Assembly: GCA_963775695.1 (NCBI GenBank)
Contig: CAVZJU010000001.1
Location: 496,001 to 560,000 of the forward strand
Length of the DNA: 64,000 nucleotides
Direction: 5' to 3'
From: DATBLE01 sp963775695
Lineage (GTDB): Bacteria > Actinomycetota > Thermoleophilia > Gaiellales > Gaiellaceae
Made by a program: the position numbers and the translations under genes
Shown here: positions 23,568 through 32,415 of the stretch, in pieces
Numbering within the stretch: position 1 is the first letter of the stretch
How the letters are laid out: the number at the start of each line of letters is the position of its first letter
Notes under the pieces: generated by a model
The model's input: the letters and a program-made list of their open reading frames with translations, nothing else
What the model was told of the DNA's origin: nothing
The model's database searches: none

Positions 23568-24137
23568 GTGCGGATCCTGATCGCGGAGGACGAGACCATC
23601 ATCAGGCTCGACCTGCGCGAGCTACTGGAGCGCGCCGGGTTCGAGGTCTGCGCGGAGGCGAAGGACGGGATCGAGGCGGTCGACCTGGCCGCGTCGGCGG
23701 AGCCCGAACTCGCCATCCTCGATGTCAAGATGCCGCGGCTCGACGGGATCGAGGCTGCCCGGCGGATCCTCGAGGAGCGGCCGATCCCGATCGTGATGCT
23801 GACCGCCTACGGCCAGGACGAGCTGGTCTCGCGCGCGGTCGAGGCGGGCGTGTTCGGCTATCTCGTCAAGCCGTTCCGGGAGACCGACCTGCTACCGGCG
23901 ATCAAGGCGGCCCGGGCCCGGTTCGAGGAGCTGGCGGCGCTACGCGAGGAAGCGGAGTCGCTCTCGGAGGCGCTCGCCGCACGGAAGTCGATCGAGCGGG
24001 CGAAGGGGCTGCTGATGGCGAAGGAGGGATTGAGTGAACAGGAGGCGTTCGAGCGCCTGAGGCGGGCGTCGCAGCTCGCCGGTCGGCCGCTGAAGGTGGT
24101 CGCGGACGCGCTGATCGCAACCTTCGAGTCGGCCTAG
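23568..24137 (+). CDS. Response regulator with ANTAR RNA-binding domain (PdtaR-like)
   Basis: 189 aa. The receiver domain (residues 1-120) has the acidic pair in IAEDET, phospho-acceptor Asp52 in LAILDVKMPRLDG and the conserved Lys in YLVKPF. A coiled linker leads to an ANTAR domain (about 128-185): ARKSIERAKGLLMAKEG and AFERLRRASQLAGRPLKVVA. ANTAR proteins bind paired hexaloop hairpins in nascent RNA and prevent terminator folding. Partner kinase is just upstream. A candidate RNA target lies in the GNAT-glnK-amt leader. Confidence 0.92.
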   Translation: MRILIAEDETIIRLDLRELLERAGFEVCAEAKDGIEAVDLAASAEPELAILDVKMPRLDGIEAARRILEERPIPIVMLTAYGQDELVSRAVEAGVFGYLVKPFRETDLLPAIKAARARFEELAALREEAESLSEALAARKSIERAKGLLMAKEGLSEQEAFERLRRASQLAGRPLKVVADALIATFESA

Positions 24138-24373
24138 GCTTCGCCCTCCTCGACGTCGAACTCCTCGGCTATCTCCGGGTCCTTGCCGATCAGCTCGCGG
24201 ATCACCTCGGGGAAGTTGTCCGCTGCGTCGTCCCAGGTCTCGATTACCCCGAAACGCTCTGTCAGCTCGTCGGAGATCCACACGCGGTTCTGGTCGTAAG
24301 GCAGGCGCGCGCGCAGCTCGTCGAGCGTCGTCTTCGAGTCGGCGAGGTTCCAGAGCAGGAGGCGGACGATCAC
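24134..24373 (-). CDS. Small acidic conserved-type protein, function unknown
   Basis: 79 aa, not recognised. It starts MIVRLLLWNLADSKTTLDEL and ends in an acidic tail (FDVEEGEA). ATG 24373 overlaps the stop of the upstream U32-like gene by four bases, so the two are probably co-transcribed and functionally linked. Its 3' end overlaps the ANTAR gene convergently by four bases. Confidence 0.6.
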   Translation of the reverse strand: MIVRLLLWNLADSKTTLDELRARLPYDQNRVWISDELTERFGVIETWDDAADNFPEVIRELIGKDPEIAEEFDVEEGEA

Positions 24374-25299
24374 GGCACCGGAACGGCGAGCCCCTGCGCG
24401 CCGAGCTCGGAGGTCGCCGGCTCGTAGCCCGACCGTGCGAGCAGCTCCATTCCGAGCCGTGCACGGCGGACCCGCTCGCGGGAGAGGGCGATCGTCGTCG
24501 AGTCGAGGTGCGAGCCGGCGGGGTAGACGTCGGGCGCGTTGCGCAGACCGAACTTGACGTAGACCGGGGCGGCGACCCGGATCAGCTCAGGGATCTCGTG
24601 CAGGCGGACGAAGCCGCCGATGGTGTCCGGCGCCTCGACGTAGACATCGAGCGGGACGTCCACGGCCGCACGGATCGCGGCGATCTGAGCGAGTGTCAGG
24701 TCGGTCGGGAGATTGATCGTGTCCGCGCCGAGCCGCTCCAGAACGCGGGCGGCGGCAGGGTTCGCGGCCGGCAGCATCACCGAGATCTTCGCCTGCATGT
24801 CGCCCGGCAGTAGTCCCACACGCCGTGCGTCCGCGAATGCGGAGAGGACGCCGATATCGGCGATCAGGACGCTGCGGAAGCCATGGGCTGCTGCTCTGCG
24901 GGCGTCGTCCAGAGCGGCGACGACCTGCTCCTGCCCTCGCGCAGTCGGGGCGAAGACGCCTCCCGCAGGAGCACGTGCCGCCGCCGAGGTGTCCCAGGCG
25001 GCATTCGGTCGTGCGAACAGCGAGACCTCGACACGCGCGGCCGCCGCCGCGGCGGCCATCGCGTCGAGCTCGGCATCGGTCTGGAGAAATACGCCGCTTC
25101 CCTGCGACACGCGATGCACCCTCACTTCGAGTCGGTCGGCCTCCTCTAGGACCGCCTCGAGGCACCGCGGCCCCTCGGTGCTCGGGATCTCGAACCGGTA
25201 CTGCGCCCCGTCGGGAAAGCGCTTCTCCGAATCGGGAAGATCGTTCAGGTCGCCCGACGGCAGCCCGATCGAGCGCAGGAAGTCGCGGGTCCGGCTCAT
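24370..25299 (-). CDS. TIM-barrel protein, U32 peptidase-like
   Basis: 309 aa. Alternating strand-helix pattern with SVLIADIGVLSAFADARR, RLGADTINLPTDLTLAQ, PLDVYVEAPDTIGGFVRLHE and VYVKFGLRNAPDVYPAG resembles the barrel part of U32-family proteins, some of which act in tRNA or quinone hydroxylation rather than proteolysis. The iron-sulfur Cys cluster seen in hydroxylase members is absent. Assignment to the superfamily is moderate and the function is open. Confidence 0.45.
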   Translation of the reverse strand: MSRTRDFLRSIGLPSGDLNDLPDSEKRFPDGAQYRFEIPSTEGPRCLEAVLEEADRLEVRVHRVSQGSGVFLQTDAELDAMAAAAAAARVEVSLFARPNAAWDTSAAARAPAGGVFAPTARGQEQVVAALDDARRAAAHGFRSVLIADIGVLSAFADARRVGLLPGDMQAKISVMLPAANPAAARVLERLGADTINLPTDLTLAQIAAIRAAVDVPLDVYVEAPDTIGGFVRLHEIPELIRVAAPVYVKFGLRNAPDVYPAGSHLDSTTIALSRERVRRARLGMELLARSGYEPATSELGAQGLAVPVP

Positions 25300-25383
25300 G
25301 GCGACGAGCGTACTAGGGTCCGACGCGTCGGGGTCTGAACCAGCAGAAGGCCGAGCTCGCTCCGGCTTCTTCGGGGACAGCCG

Positions 25384-27333
25384 CTAGGGCGTGGCCTGCG
25401 CCTGCTCGAACAGCGTCTCCCAACGGTCGAGCAGCGACTGGAGCTCGTCTCGCGCGGCGCGGTGCGCGGTGAGGAGCTCGAGGTCGCCCCAGTCGTCGGC
25501 GAGCTTCCGCTCCAGGTCGGCGACTGCCTCCTCCTGCGCGGCGATGCGCGCCTCGACCTGCTCGAGCTCGCTCGGCTTTCTCGTTCGTGGCCGCTCCGGC
25601 CGTGGCTTTGTTCGTGGCGTTTCCAACCCAGTCTCTGAGACCGGAACTGCGCCAACATCGGAATTCTTTGTCCACAGGGGACTCGTTCGGACGTAGTCCG
25701 CCCAGCCGCCGTCATAGCTCCGGATCGTCCCGTTCTCGATCGCCAACGTCCGTTCGGCGACCGCGTCCAGGAGCGCGCGGTCGTGGGAGACGAGCAGCAC
25801 CGTCGCCGGGAAGTTCTCGAGTGCAGCCTCGAGCGCCTCGCGGCTCTCGAGGTCGAGGTGGTTCGTCGGCTCGTCGAGGACGAGGAAGTTCGCGCCCGAG
25901 GCGACCACCACCGCGAGCGCCAGCCGGCGGCGTTCGCCGCCCGAGAGCACCGCGACCGGCTTCTCGTGCGACTCCCAGCCCGAGAACAGGAACCGCCCGA
26001 GCAGGTTCTGGGCCTCCGGACGCCGGAGCCCCGTCATCGACTGGACGCAGTCGAGGACGGAGCCGCGCTCGTCCAGCTCGGCCTCGTGCTGCGAGAAGTA
26101 GGCCGGGACGACCCCGTGACCGAGCCGGGCGACGCCCGCGTCCGGCTCCCGCCGGCCGAGCAGCGTCTCCAGCAGCGTGGTCTTGCCCGAGCCGTTCGGC
26201 CCGACCAGCGCCACGTGCTCGCCGCGCTCGACCGCCAGCGAGACACCGTCCAGCAGCTGCTTGTCCCCCGCCGAGAGCCACAAGCTCTCGACCTCGACCA
26301 CCGTGCGCCCGCTGCGCGGCGGGTTCAGAAACTCGAACCCGAGCCGTCGCGAGCGCCGCGTGAGCAGGGCGACCTCGTCCGAGACGACCGTCTTCTCCTT
26401 CTTCAGCCGGCCGATGTGGGTCAGCTTGGCCTGCGCCTGCTTCGCCTTCGACTTCTTGTACCGGAACCGGTCCACGAACCGCTGGAGCCGGGCGATGTCG
26501 GCGTTGTAGCGCTCGATCGACTTCGAGGCATCGAGCAGGCGGGCCGCCTTCTCGCGCCGCCAGACGTGCCACTCGCCCGGGAAGTAGGTCGACCGCCCCG
26601 CGTCCAGCTCGAGGACCGCGGTCGCGACTGCTTCCAGGAACCAGCGGTCGTGCGCGACCAGCACGACGGCCGCGTCCATGCCCACGAGCGTCCGCTCCAG
26701 CCACTCGAGCCGCTCGACGTCGAGGTGGTTGGTCGGCTCGTCGAGCAGGAGCAGGTCGGGATCCCCCGCCAGCGCCCGGGCCAGCGACGCCCGCGTCAGC
26801 TCGCCGCCGGAGAACGTCTCGAGCGAACGGTCGAGCTCGTCGTCGGCGAAGCCCAGGCCGCGCAGCGTCGAGAGCGAGTTCTCGCGCCAGGCGTAGCCGC
26901 CGGCATGCTCGAGCCGCGCCTGAGCGGACGAGTACCGAGCGAGCGTCGCCGGGCCGTGGTCGCCGGCCGCCATCGCCTCCTCCAGGCCGCGCAGCTCCTC
27001 CTCCAACGCGACCAGGTCGCGCGCGCCCGAGAGCGCGTACTCGCGCAGCGACATGGAAGCAGCCTCGGGGACAGGATCAATCCTGTCCCCGAGACGGTTA
27101 CCTAGCGGCGGCCGCTGGTCGTGCAGCGCCACGCGGGTGCCCTTGTCGAGCACGAGCTGGCCGCCGTCGATGCCGGTCTCGCCCGCCAGCATCCGGAGCA
27201 GCGTCGTCTTGCCGGCGCCGTTCGGGCCGGAGAGGGCGAGTCGCTCGCGGCGCTCGACCTTGAACGAGACGCCGTCGAAGAGCAGCCCGCCGGCGAGCTC
27301 CTTGCGCAGGGTGGTTCCGATCACGACGGCCAT
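25384..27333 (-). CDS. ABC-F family ATPase with two palindromic insertions
   Basis: 649-aa soluble twin-ABC protein acting on ribosomes in known family members. Domain 1 has GPNGAGKTT, FSGGELTRASLARAL and LLLLDEPTNHLD; domain 2 has GPNGSGKTT, LSGGERRRLALAV and FLVLDEPTNHLD; a coiled-coil tail follows (residues 590-649). Residues about 80-91 (LGDRIDPVPE) are encoded by a perfect palindrome, and about 550-582 by a repeat also found at the amidase start. Both are in frame and in linkers, so the protein probably still works. Confidence 0.88.
   Translation of the reverse strand: MAVVIGTTLRKELAGGLLFDGVSFKVERRERLALSGPNGAGKTTLLRMLAGETGIDGGQLVLDKGTRVALHDQRPPLGNRLGDRIDPVPEAASMSLREYALSGARDLVALEEELRGLEEAMAAGDHGPATLARYSSAQARLEHAGGYAWRENSLSTLRGLGFADDELDRSLETFSGGELTRASLARALAGDPDLLLLDEPTNHLDVERLEWLERTLVGMDAAVVLVAHDRWFLEAVATAVLELDAGRSTYFPGEWHVWRREKAARLLDASKSIERYNADIARLQRFVDRFRYKKSKAKQAQAKLTHIGRLKKEKTVVSDEVALLTRRSRRLGFEFLNPPRSGRTVVEVESLWLSAGDKQLLDGVSLAVERGEHVALVGPNGSGKTTLLETLLGRREPDAGVARLGHGVVPAYFSQHEAELDERGSVLDCVQSMTGLRRPEAQNLLGRFLFSGWESHEKPVAVLSGGERRRLALAVVVASGANFLVLDEPTNHLDLESREALEAALENFPATVLLVSHDRALLDAVAERTLAIENGTIRSYDGGWADYVRTSPLWTKNSDVGAVPVSETGLETPRTKPRPERPRTRKPSELEQVEARIAAQEEAVADLERKLADDWGDLELLTAHRAARDELQSLLDRWETLFEQAQATP
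25586..25680 (-). repeat. Interspersed palindromic repeat, type beta, copy 1 (inside ABC-F)
   Basis: About 95 bases closely matching 40075-40170. Shared blocks include GTGGCGTT, ACCCAGTCTCTGAGAC, GGAACTGCGCCAA and CCACAGG (plus strand). The core CCAGTCTC-T-GAGACYGG is palindromic, and CCGGCC lies at one end. It is translated within the ABC-F linker, in a different frame from the copy at the amidase, so DNA rather than peptide sequence is conserved. Confidence 0.7.
27064..27093. repeat. Perfect 14-bp palindrome inside ABC-F gene
   Basis: CTCGGGGACAGGAT and ATCCTGTCCCCGAG are separated by CA. The 30 bases are divisible by three and encode about ten extra residues in domain 1 of the ABC-F protein, at a surface loop before SLREYAL. 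It has the look of a REP-type or RPE-type element inserted in frame. Confidence 0.65.
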
Positions 27334-27348
27334 GCCGGCAGAAACGGT

Positions 27349-27413
27349 ATCGGTGCCAGACCGTTACCGACTCAGGCCGGGTACGCCGCAACGAGCCAGG
27401 GTCTGGCACCGAT
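27349..27413. repeat. REP-like inverted repeat between tkt and ABC-F
   Basis: ATCGGTGCCAGACC (27349-27362) and GGTCTGGCACCGAT (27400-27413) are perfect 14-bp arms around a 37-base centre. It occupies the short gap upstream of the ABC-F start and downstream of tkt, both on the minus strand. It could end tkt transcription, but it has no T tract. GGTGCCAGACC-type arms are common in REP elements. Confidence 0.6.
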
Positions 27414-27434
27414 TCCTTGTTGGCTAGATGCGGC

Positions 27435-29267
27435 TCAGTTGCGGACGAGCGCGCGGGCCGCGTTGGCGATCGCGACCGCGTCGATCCCGAACGCAGCGAG
27501 CAACTCGTCCGGCTTGCCCGAACGCGGCATGTCCGTGACCGCCAGCCGCGTCACCCGGGCCGCGGCACCCCGCTCGGCCAGTGCCCCGAGAACCGCCTCG
27601 CCGAGTCCGCCCTCGGGCCAATGGTCCTCGACGGTGACGATCCGTCCCGTTTCCCCGGCGGCCGCGGCCAGCGTCCCGCCGTCGATCGGCTTCAGCGAGT
27701 AGCAGTCGATCACGCGTGCGGACACGCCCTCGCCGGCCAGCGCTTCCGCAGCCTCGAGCGCCTCGTGCACCGTGATCCCGCATCCGACGAGCGTCACGTC
27801 GCCGCCGTCGCGCAGGACGCGGCTGCCTCCGATCGGGAACTCCTCGTCCGGCCCGTAGACGACGGGCGTGTTCGGGCGGAGCGTGCGGATGTACGAGATC
27901 CCGTCCAGGTCGGCCATCGCCGCGACCAGCTTCGCGGTCTGGTTGCCGTCGCAGGGATGGAGCACGGTCGAGCCGTGCACCGCGCGCAGCGACGCGATGT
28001 CCTCGAGCGCCATCTGCGACGGTCCGTCCTCGCCGATCGAGATCCCCGCGTGCGAGCCCGAGAGGCACAGCTTCGCCCGTGAGATCGCCGCCATCCGGAT
28101 GAAGTCGTACGCGCGCGAGTGGAAGGCGGCGAAGGACGAAGCGAACACCCGGTAGCCCCGGGCCTGCAACCCGACCGCGGCTGCGGCCATCTGCTGCTCC
28201 GCGATGTACATCTCGAAGAACCGGTCCGGGTGGGCGGTCTTGAAGATCTCGGCGAAGGTCGAGTTCGAGACCTCGCCGTCGACCGCGACGACGTCGCCGC
28301 GCGCCGAGCCGACCGCCGCGAGCGCCTCGCCGTACGCCTTGCGCGTCGCCACCTCCGATCCGAGCTCGTAGCGCGGCAGCTCCAATGCCCCGGTCTCGAA
28401 CCGGTGCGGCTCGCCGGCAGGCGGTCTTGCGACCGAGACGGTGAGGTTCCGCAGTCCGCCGAGCTCCTCGATCGCCGCGTCGGGGTCGTCGAGCGGCTTG
28501 CCGTGCCAGCCCTCCTGGTTCTCGACCGCCTTCACGCCCTTGCCCTTGATCGTCCGCGCGATCACGACGGTGGGCTGCCCCGACGTCGCCGCCGCCTCGG
28601 TGTACGCGGCGTCCACGGCCTCGACGTCGTGCCCGTCGATCTCGATCGCGTGCCAGCCGAATGCCTCGGCCCGCGCGCGGTAGTGGTCGAGCTGCCACTC
28701 GTCCATCGTGGGGCCGCGCTGCCCGAGCCGGTTGACGTCGAGGATCGCCGTCAGGTTGTCGAGCTCGTAGTGCCAGGCATGCTCGAACGCCTCCCAGATC
28801 GACCCCTCGGCGGTCTCGCTGTCGCCGCAGAGCACCCAGACCCGGTACGGGAGCCTGTCGAGGTACTTGCCCGCGATCGCCATCCCGACCCCGATCGGCA
28901 GCCCCTGCCCCAGCGAGCCGGTGGCGACGTCGACCCAGGGGATCAGCGGCGTCGGATGCCCCTCGAGCATCGAGCCGAACTGCCGGTAGGTGAGCATCTC
29001 CTCGTCCGAGATCGCGCCGGCAGCGCGGAACATCGCGTACAGGAGGGGCGACGCATGCCCCTTCGAGAAGATCAGGCGGTCGTTCGTCGCAGCGTCGGGC
29101 GCGTCGAAGTCGTAGCGCAGATGCCCGGCCAGCAGGACGGCCATCAGGTCGGCGGCCGACATCCCCGACGTCGGATGGCCGGACTTCGCGGCGGCTGCGC
29201 ACCGCACCGAGTCCACCCGGAACTGCTGTCCGAGCTCGCGCCAGAGCTGAACGTCGCCCATCCGCAT
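27435..29267 (-). CDS. tkt: Transketolase
   Basis: Thiamine-diphosphate enzyme moving two-carbon units between sugar phosphates. 610 aa, the shorter transketolase form. SGHPTSGMSAADLMAV, SKGHASPLLYAMF, GDSETAEGSIWEA with the following N (ThDP-Mg motif), EQQMAAAAVGLQ with the catalytic Glu, and SHAGISIGEDGPSQMALED are conserved. A second in-frame ATG at 29261 agrees better with the presumed promoter. Divergent from rpiB across only 14 bases. Confidence 0.93.
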   Translation of the reverse strand: MRMGDVQLWRELGQQFRVDSVRCAAAAKSGHPTSGMSAADLMAVLLAGHLRYDFDAPDAATNDRLIFSKGHASPLLYAMFRAAGAISDEEMLTYRQFGSMLEGHPTPLIPWVDVATGSLGQGLPIGVGMAIAGKYLDRLPYRVWVLCGDSETAEGSIWEAFEHAWHYELDNLTAILDVNRLGQRGPTMDEWQLDHYRARAEAFGWHAIEIDGHDVEAVDAAYTEAAATSGQPTVVIARTIKGKGVKAVENQEGWHGKPLDDPDAAIEELGGLRNLTVSVARPPAGEPHRFETGALELPRYELGSEVATRKAYGEALAAVGSARGDVVAVDGEVSNSTFAEIFKTAHPDRFFEMYIAEQQMAAAAVGLQARGYRVFASSFAAFHSRAYDFIRMAAISRAKLCLSGSHAGISIGEDGPSQMALEDIASLRAVHGSTVLHPCDGNQTAKLVAAMADLDGISYIRTLRPNTPVVYGPDEEFPIGGSRVLRDGGDVTLVGCGITVHEALEAAEALAGEGVSARVIDCYSLKPIDGGTLAAAAGETGRIVTVEDHWPEGGLGEAVLGALAERGAAARVTRLAVTDMPRSGKPDELLAAFGIDAVAIANAARALVRN

Positions 29268-29268
29268 G

Positions 29269-29281
29269 TAACGTAGCTGGC
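29269..29281. promoter_or_regulatory. Overlapping divergent -10 boxes for tkt and rpiB
   Basis: The 14-base gap contains TAACGT (29269-29274) on the plus strand, seven bases before the rpiB ATG, and TACGTT (29275-29270) on the minus strand, eight bases before the internal tkt ATG at 29261. Both fit leaderless initiation, and the two boxes share the same base pairs, so the two genes may compete for polymerase. Confidence 0.4.
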
Positions 29282-29737
29282 ATGAGGGTGGCGGTCGCGT
29301 TCGACCACCGCGGCGTCAAGCTCCGCGAGCGGGTGCTCGACGAGCTGACCGCTCTCGGCCACCAAGCGGTCGACCTGGGGACGGACGACCCGTCTGTCCG
29401 CATCGACTATCCAGACAAGGCACGCGAGCTGGGCGAGGCGATTCGCGCAGGGGACGCCGAGCGGGGCGTGCTCGTCTGCGGCTCGGGGGTCGGTGCGTCG
29501 GTCGCCGCCAGCAAGCTCGACGGCATCCGCGCCGCCGTGTGCCACGACGCGTACTCCGCGCACCAGGGCGTCGAGCACGACGACATGAACGTGCTCTGCC
29601 TGGGCTCGGAGGTCGTCGGCGCCGAGCTCGCGGCCGATCTCGTCCGCACCTTTCTCGGCGCCACCTTCAACGGCGGCGAACGCTACGTACAGCGACTCCG
29701 GAAGATCGAAGATCTGGAAAGGAAGACCTATGCCTGA
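29282..29737 (+). CDS. rpiB: Ribose-5-phosphate isomerase B
   Basis: 151 aa, LacAB/RpiB family, interconverting ribose and ribulose 5-phosphate. VAVAFDHRGVKLRERVLDEL, YPDKARELGEA and the active-site Cys loop GVLVCGSGVGASVAASK are clear, as is CLGSEVVGAELA. It overlaps tal by eight bases. Confidence 0.93.
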   Translation: MRVAVAFDHRGVKLRERVLDELTALGHQAVDLGTDDPSVRIDYPDKARELGEAIRAGDAERGVLVCGSGVGASVAASKLDGIRAAVCHDAYSAHQGVEHDDMNVLCLGSEVVGAELAADLVRTFLGATFNGGERYVQRLRKIEDLERKTYA

Positions 29738-30836
29738 CTCGCCACTCGACCGGCTCTCGGCGCTCGGCCAGAGCGTCTGGATCGACTACCTCTCGCGCGA
29801 CCTCCTGCACTCGGGCCGGCTTGCGCAGTTGATGGACGCGGATGCGGTGACGGGGGTGACCTCCAACCCGACGATCTTCCAGAAGGCGATCTCGCAGGGC
29901 ACCGCCTACGACGACCAGATGCGCGACCTGCTCGAGCACGAGGACGACCCGAAGGAGATCTTCGTCGCCCTCGCCGGGCGCGACATCGGCGAGGGGTGCG
30001 ACCTGATGCGCAAGGTCTGGGACGAGGGCAAGGGCCTGCGCGGGTACGTCTCGATGGAGGTCGACCCGACGCTCGCCGGCGACACCGAGGGGACGATCGC
30101 AGAGGCGCGCCGCTTCCACGGCTTGATCGACAAGCCGAACCTCTACGTGAAGATCCCGGCCACGAAGGAGGGCCTGCCGGCGATCGAGGAGATGATCGCG
30201 TCCGGCAAGTCGATCAACGTGACGCTGATCTTCTCGCTGGAGCGGCACCGCGAGGTGATGGAGGCGTACGTCCGCGGGATCGAGCGGCTCGTCGAGGACG
30301 GCGGCGACCCGACCGGGGTCGCGTCCGTGGCGAGCTTCTTCGTCTCCCGGGTCGACACCGAGGCCGACAAGCGCCTCGACGCGATCGGCGGCCATGAAGA
30401 GCTGAAGGGCAGGCTCGCCGTCGCGAACGCGAAGCTCGCCTACCAGAACTGGAAGGAGGTCTTCTCCGGCGAGCGCTGGGAGGCGCTCGAGACGAAGGGC
30501 GCGTCGAAGCAGTGGTGCCTCTGGGCGTCGACGTCGACGAAGAACCCGGCGTACCGGGACGTCCTCTACGTCGAGGAGCTGATCGGCCGCGACACCGTGA
30601 ACACGATGCCCGAGGAGACGATCGAGGCGTTCCAGGACCACGGCGAGATCGCGGTCACGCTCGAGCAGGGACTCGACGAGGCGAGGCGGCTCTTCGACGA
30701 GCTGGCCACGGCAGGGGTCGACGTCGACGACGTCACCCGGGTGCTCGAGGAGGAGGGCGTGCAGAAGTTCTCCGACTCGTTCACCGAGCTCCTCGACGGG
30801 ATCCGCTCGAAGCGCGGCGAGCTGGTCAACGCTTGA
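29730..30836 (+). CDS. tal: Transaldolase
   Basis: 368 aa, TalB-type transaldolase of the kind common in actinobacteria. GVTSNPTIFQKAISQG is the N-terminal substrate loop and NLYVKIPATKEGLPAIEEM holds the Schiff-base Lys. FFVSRVDTEADK and WASTSTKNPAY are further signatures. ATG 29730 follows GGAAAGGA and overlaps rpiB. Confidence 0.95.
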   Translation: MPDSPLDRLSALGQSVWIDYLSRDLLHSGRLAQLMDADAVTGVTSNPTIFQKAISQGTAYDDQMRDLLEHEDDPKEIFVALAGRDIGEGCDLMRKVWDEGKGLRGYVSMEVDPTLAGDTEGTIAEARRFHGLIDKPNLYVKIPATKEGLPAIEEMIASGKSINVTLIFSLERHREVMEAYVRGIERLVEDGGDPTGVASVASFFVSRVDTEADKRLDAIGGHEELKGRLAVANAKLAYQNWKEVFSGERWEALETKGASKQWCLWASTSTKNPAYRDVLYVEELIGRDTVNTMPEETIEAFQDHGEIAVTLEQGLDEARRLFDELATAGVDVDDVTRVLEEEGVQKFSDSFTELLDGIRSKRGELVNA

Positions 30837-30841
30837 CGAAT

Positions 30842-30858
30842 ACGTCTCCAAGAGACGT
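30842..30858 (+). other. Small hairpin between tal and pgi
   Basis: ACGTCTC-CAA-GAGACGT, a 7-bp stem with a three-base loop, lies six bases after the tal stop. No T tract follows, so it is more likely an RNA-processing or stability element between co-transcribed genes than a terminator. Confidence 0.35.
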
Positions 30859-30897
30859 GATCGCAGGGCGGTCCACCCGAGGGTCCGCGGGGTCGCC

Positions 30898-32250
30898 GTG
30901 ATCGAGCCCGGCGAGCTCGTCGAGCGCATCTGGGAGCGCGACCCGACCGTCTGGACCGGCAAGGACGAGGCCCAGTGGCTCGGGTGGCTCGACGAGCCGC
31001 TGCGGATGCGGCAGCGGCTCGGCGAGCTGGGTGAGCTGGCCGAAGCCGCCGACGACGCCGACGACGTCGTCCTGCTCGGAATGGGCGGGTCGAGCCTCGC
31101 GCCCGAGGTTCTGCGCCGCGCGTTCGCCCGCGAGCGCTTCCACGTCCTCGACACGACGCATCCGCGGGCGATCCGCCGGCTGGCCGACTCGCTCGACCTC
31201 GGCCGGACCCTCTTCGTGGTCTCGTCGAAATCGGGTGGGACGCTCGAGACGAGGTCGCACTTCGACTTCTTCTGGGAGCGCGGCGGCAGGCGTTGCATCG
31301 TGATCACCGATCCAGGCTCACCTCTCGAACAGCTGGCGAAAACGCGCAATGCGCGTGTCTTCGCCGGTGAGCCGACGATCGGCGGCCGCTACTCGGCGTT
31401 GTCGCCGTTCGGGCTCGTCCCGGCCGCGCTGATGGGCGTCGAGCTGGGCCGGCTGCTCGACCGCGCCGAGGAGATGCTGAATGCCTGCCGCGTCGCGGAC
31501 GGCAATCCCGGCCTCGCGCTCGGGCTCGCGCTCGGCGCGGACTGGCAGGAGGGGCGCGACAAGGTGATCATCAGACCGAACCCTCACGGATTCGGTCTGT
31601 GGGTCGAGCAACTCCTCGCCGAATCGACCGGGAAAGAAGGGCGTGGCCTGGTGCCGGCACCGGACGAGTCGCCCGACGGCTCCGATCGCCAGCCGCGCGA
31701 GGTGGAGCTCGCCGATCCCTACGACCTCGGCTCCGAGTTCTTCCGCTGGGAGTTCGCGACCGCGGTCGCGGGCGCGATCCTCGAGATCGACCCGTTCGAC
31801 CAGCCCAACGTCCAGGAGGCGAAGGACCGAACCGGCCAGATCCTCTCCGCTCCGGGCCGGGGGTCTGTCACCGGGACAGAGCTGGAAGGGACGGTTGAGG
31901 AGTTGCTCGCGCAGGCGCGGCCCGGCGACTACGTGGCGATCCAGGCGTTCGTCGACCCGGCCGAGGAAGAGCGGCTCCGGCCGTTCGTCGAGCGTGTCCG
32001 CGCGGCCACCGACTGCGTGGTCACGTTCGGCCTGGGACCGCGCTACCTGCACTCGACCGGGCAGCTGCACAAGGGCGGTGCGCCGATCGGTTGCTTCCTC
32101 CAGGTCGTCGACGACACGGGCGACGAGCTCGCCATCCCGGGGCAGAAGTTCGGCTTTGGCCGGCTCATCCGCGCGCAGGCTGCGGGAGACTACGCGGCGT
32201 TGAAGGAGCGCGGCCGCCCGGTCGCGCGTACACGACTGGAGGACATTTAG
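30898..32250 (+). CDS. pgi: Glucose-6-phosphate isomerase
   Basis: 450 aa with two SIS-type halves. LLGMGGSSLAPEVLRRAF and FVVSSKSGGTLET bind the phosphate; GGRYSALSPFGLVPAAL is the conserved isomerase segment. The C-terminal half has GPRYLHSTGQLHKGGAPIG with the catalytic region. GTG 30898 is chosen as the first start after the tal hairpin. Placement between tal and gnd is typical for actinobacterial pentose-phosphate clusters. Confidence 0.9.
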   Translation: MIEPGELVERIWERDPTVWTGKDEAQWLGWLDEPLRMRQRLGELGELAEAADDADDVVLLGMGGSSLAPEVLRRAFARERFHVLDTTHPRAIRRLADSLDLGRTLFVVSSKSGGTLETRSHFDFFWERGGRRCIVITDPGSPLEQLAKTRNARVFAGEPTIGGRYSALSPFGLVPAALMGVELGRLLDRAEEMLNACRVADGNPGLALGLALGADWQEGRDKVIIRPNPHGFGLWVEQLLAESTGKEGRGLVPAPDESPDGSDRQPREVELADPYDLGSEFFRWEFATAVAGAILEIDPFDQPNVQEAKDRTGQILSAPGRGSVTGTELEGTVEELLAQARPGDYVAIQAFVDPAEEERLRPFVERVRAATDCVVTFGLGPRYLHSTGQLHKGGAPIGCFLQVVDDTGDELAIPGQKFGFGRLIRAQAAGDYAALKERGRPVARTRLEDI

Positions 32251-32319
32251 GGTGCCCCCTTCCCGCGACTCCGTCGCGCTTTGGCGGCTGCAAGGCGGCG
32301 CCATTCGTCGTCCTCGGTC

Positions 32320-32363
32320 GCGCTCGTACTTTTCGAGTACGAGCGCTCGCTGCGTCCTAGACT
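32320..32363 (+). promoter_or_regulatory. Hairpin and possible promoter ahead of gnd
   Basis: GCGCTCGTACT-TTTCG-AGTACGAGCGC (32320-32346) is an 11-bp perfect stem after pgi. It is followed by TAGACT (32358-32363), a fair -10 box about 50 bases before the gnd start. The hairpin may end pgi transcripts while gnd-zwf-opcA start afresh. No convincing -35 box is visible. Confidence 0.4.
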
Positions 32364-32415
32364 GGCTTGCTTTTCGCTCGCCAGAGCATCAACGGAGCCA
32401 CGAGAAGGGAGCACT

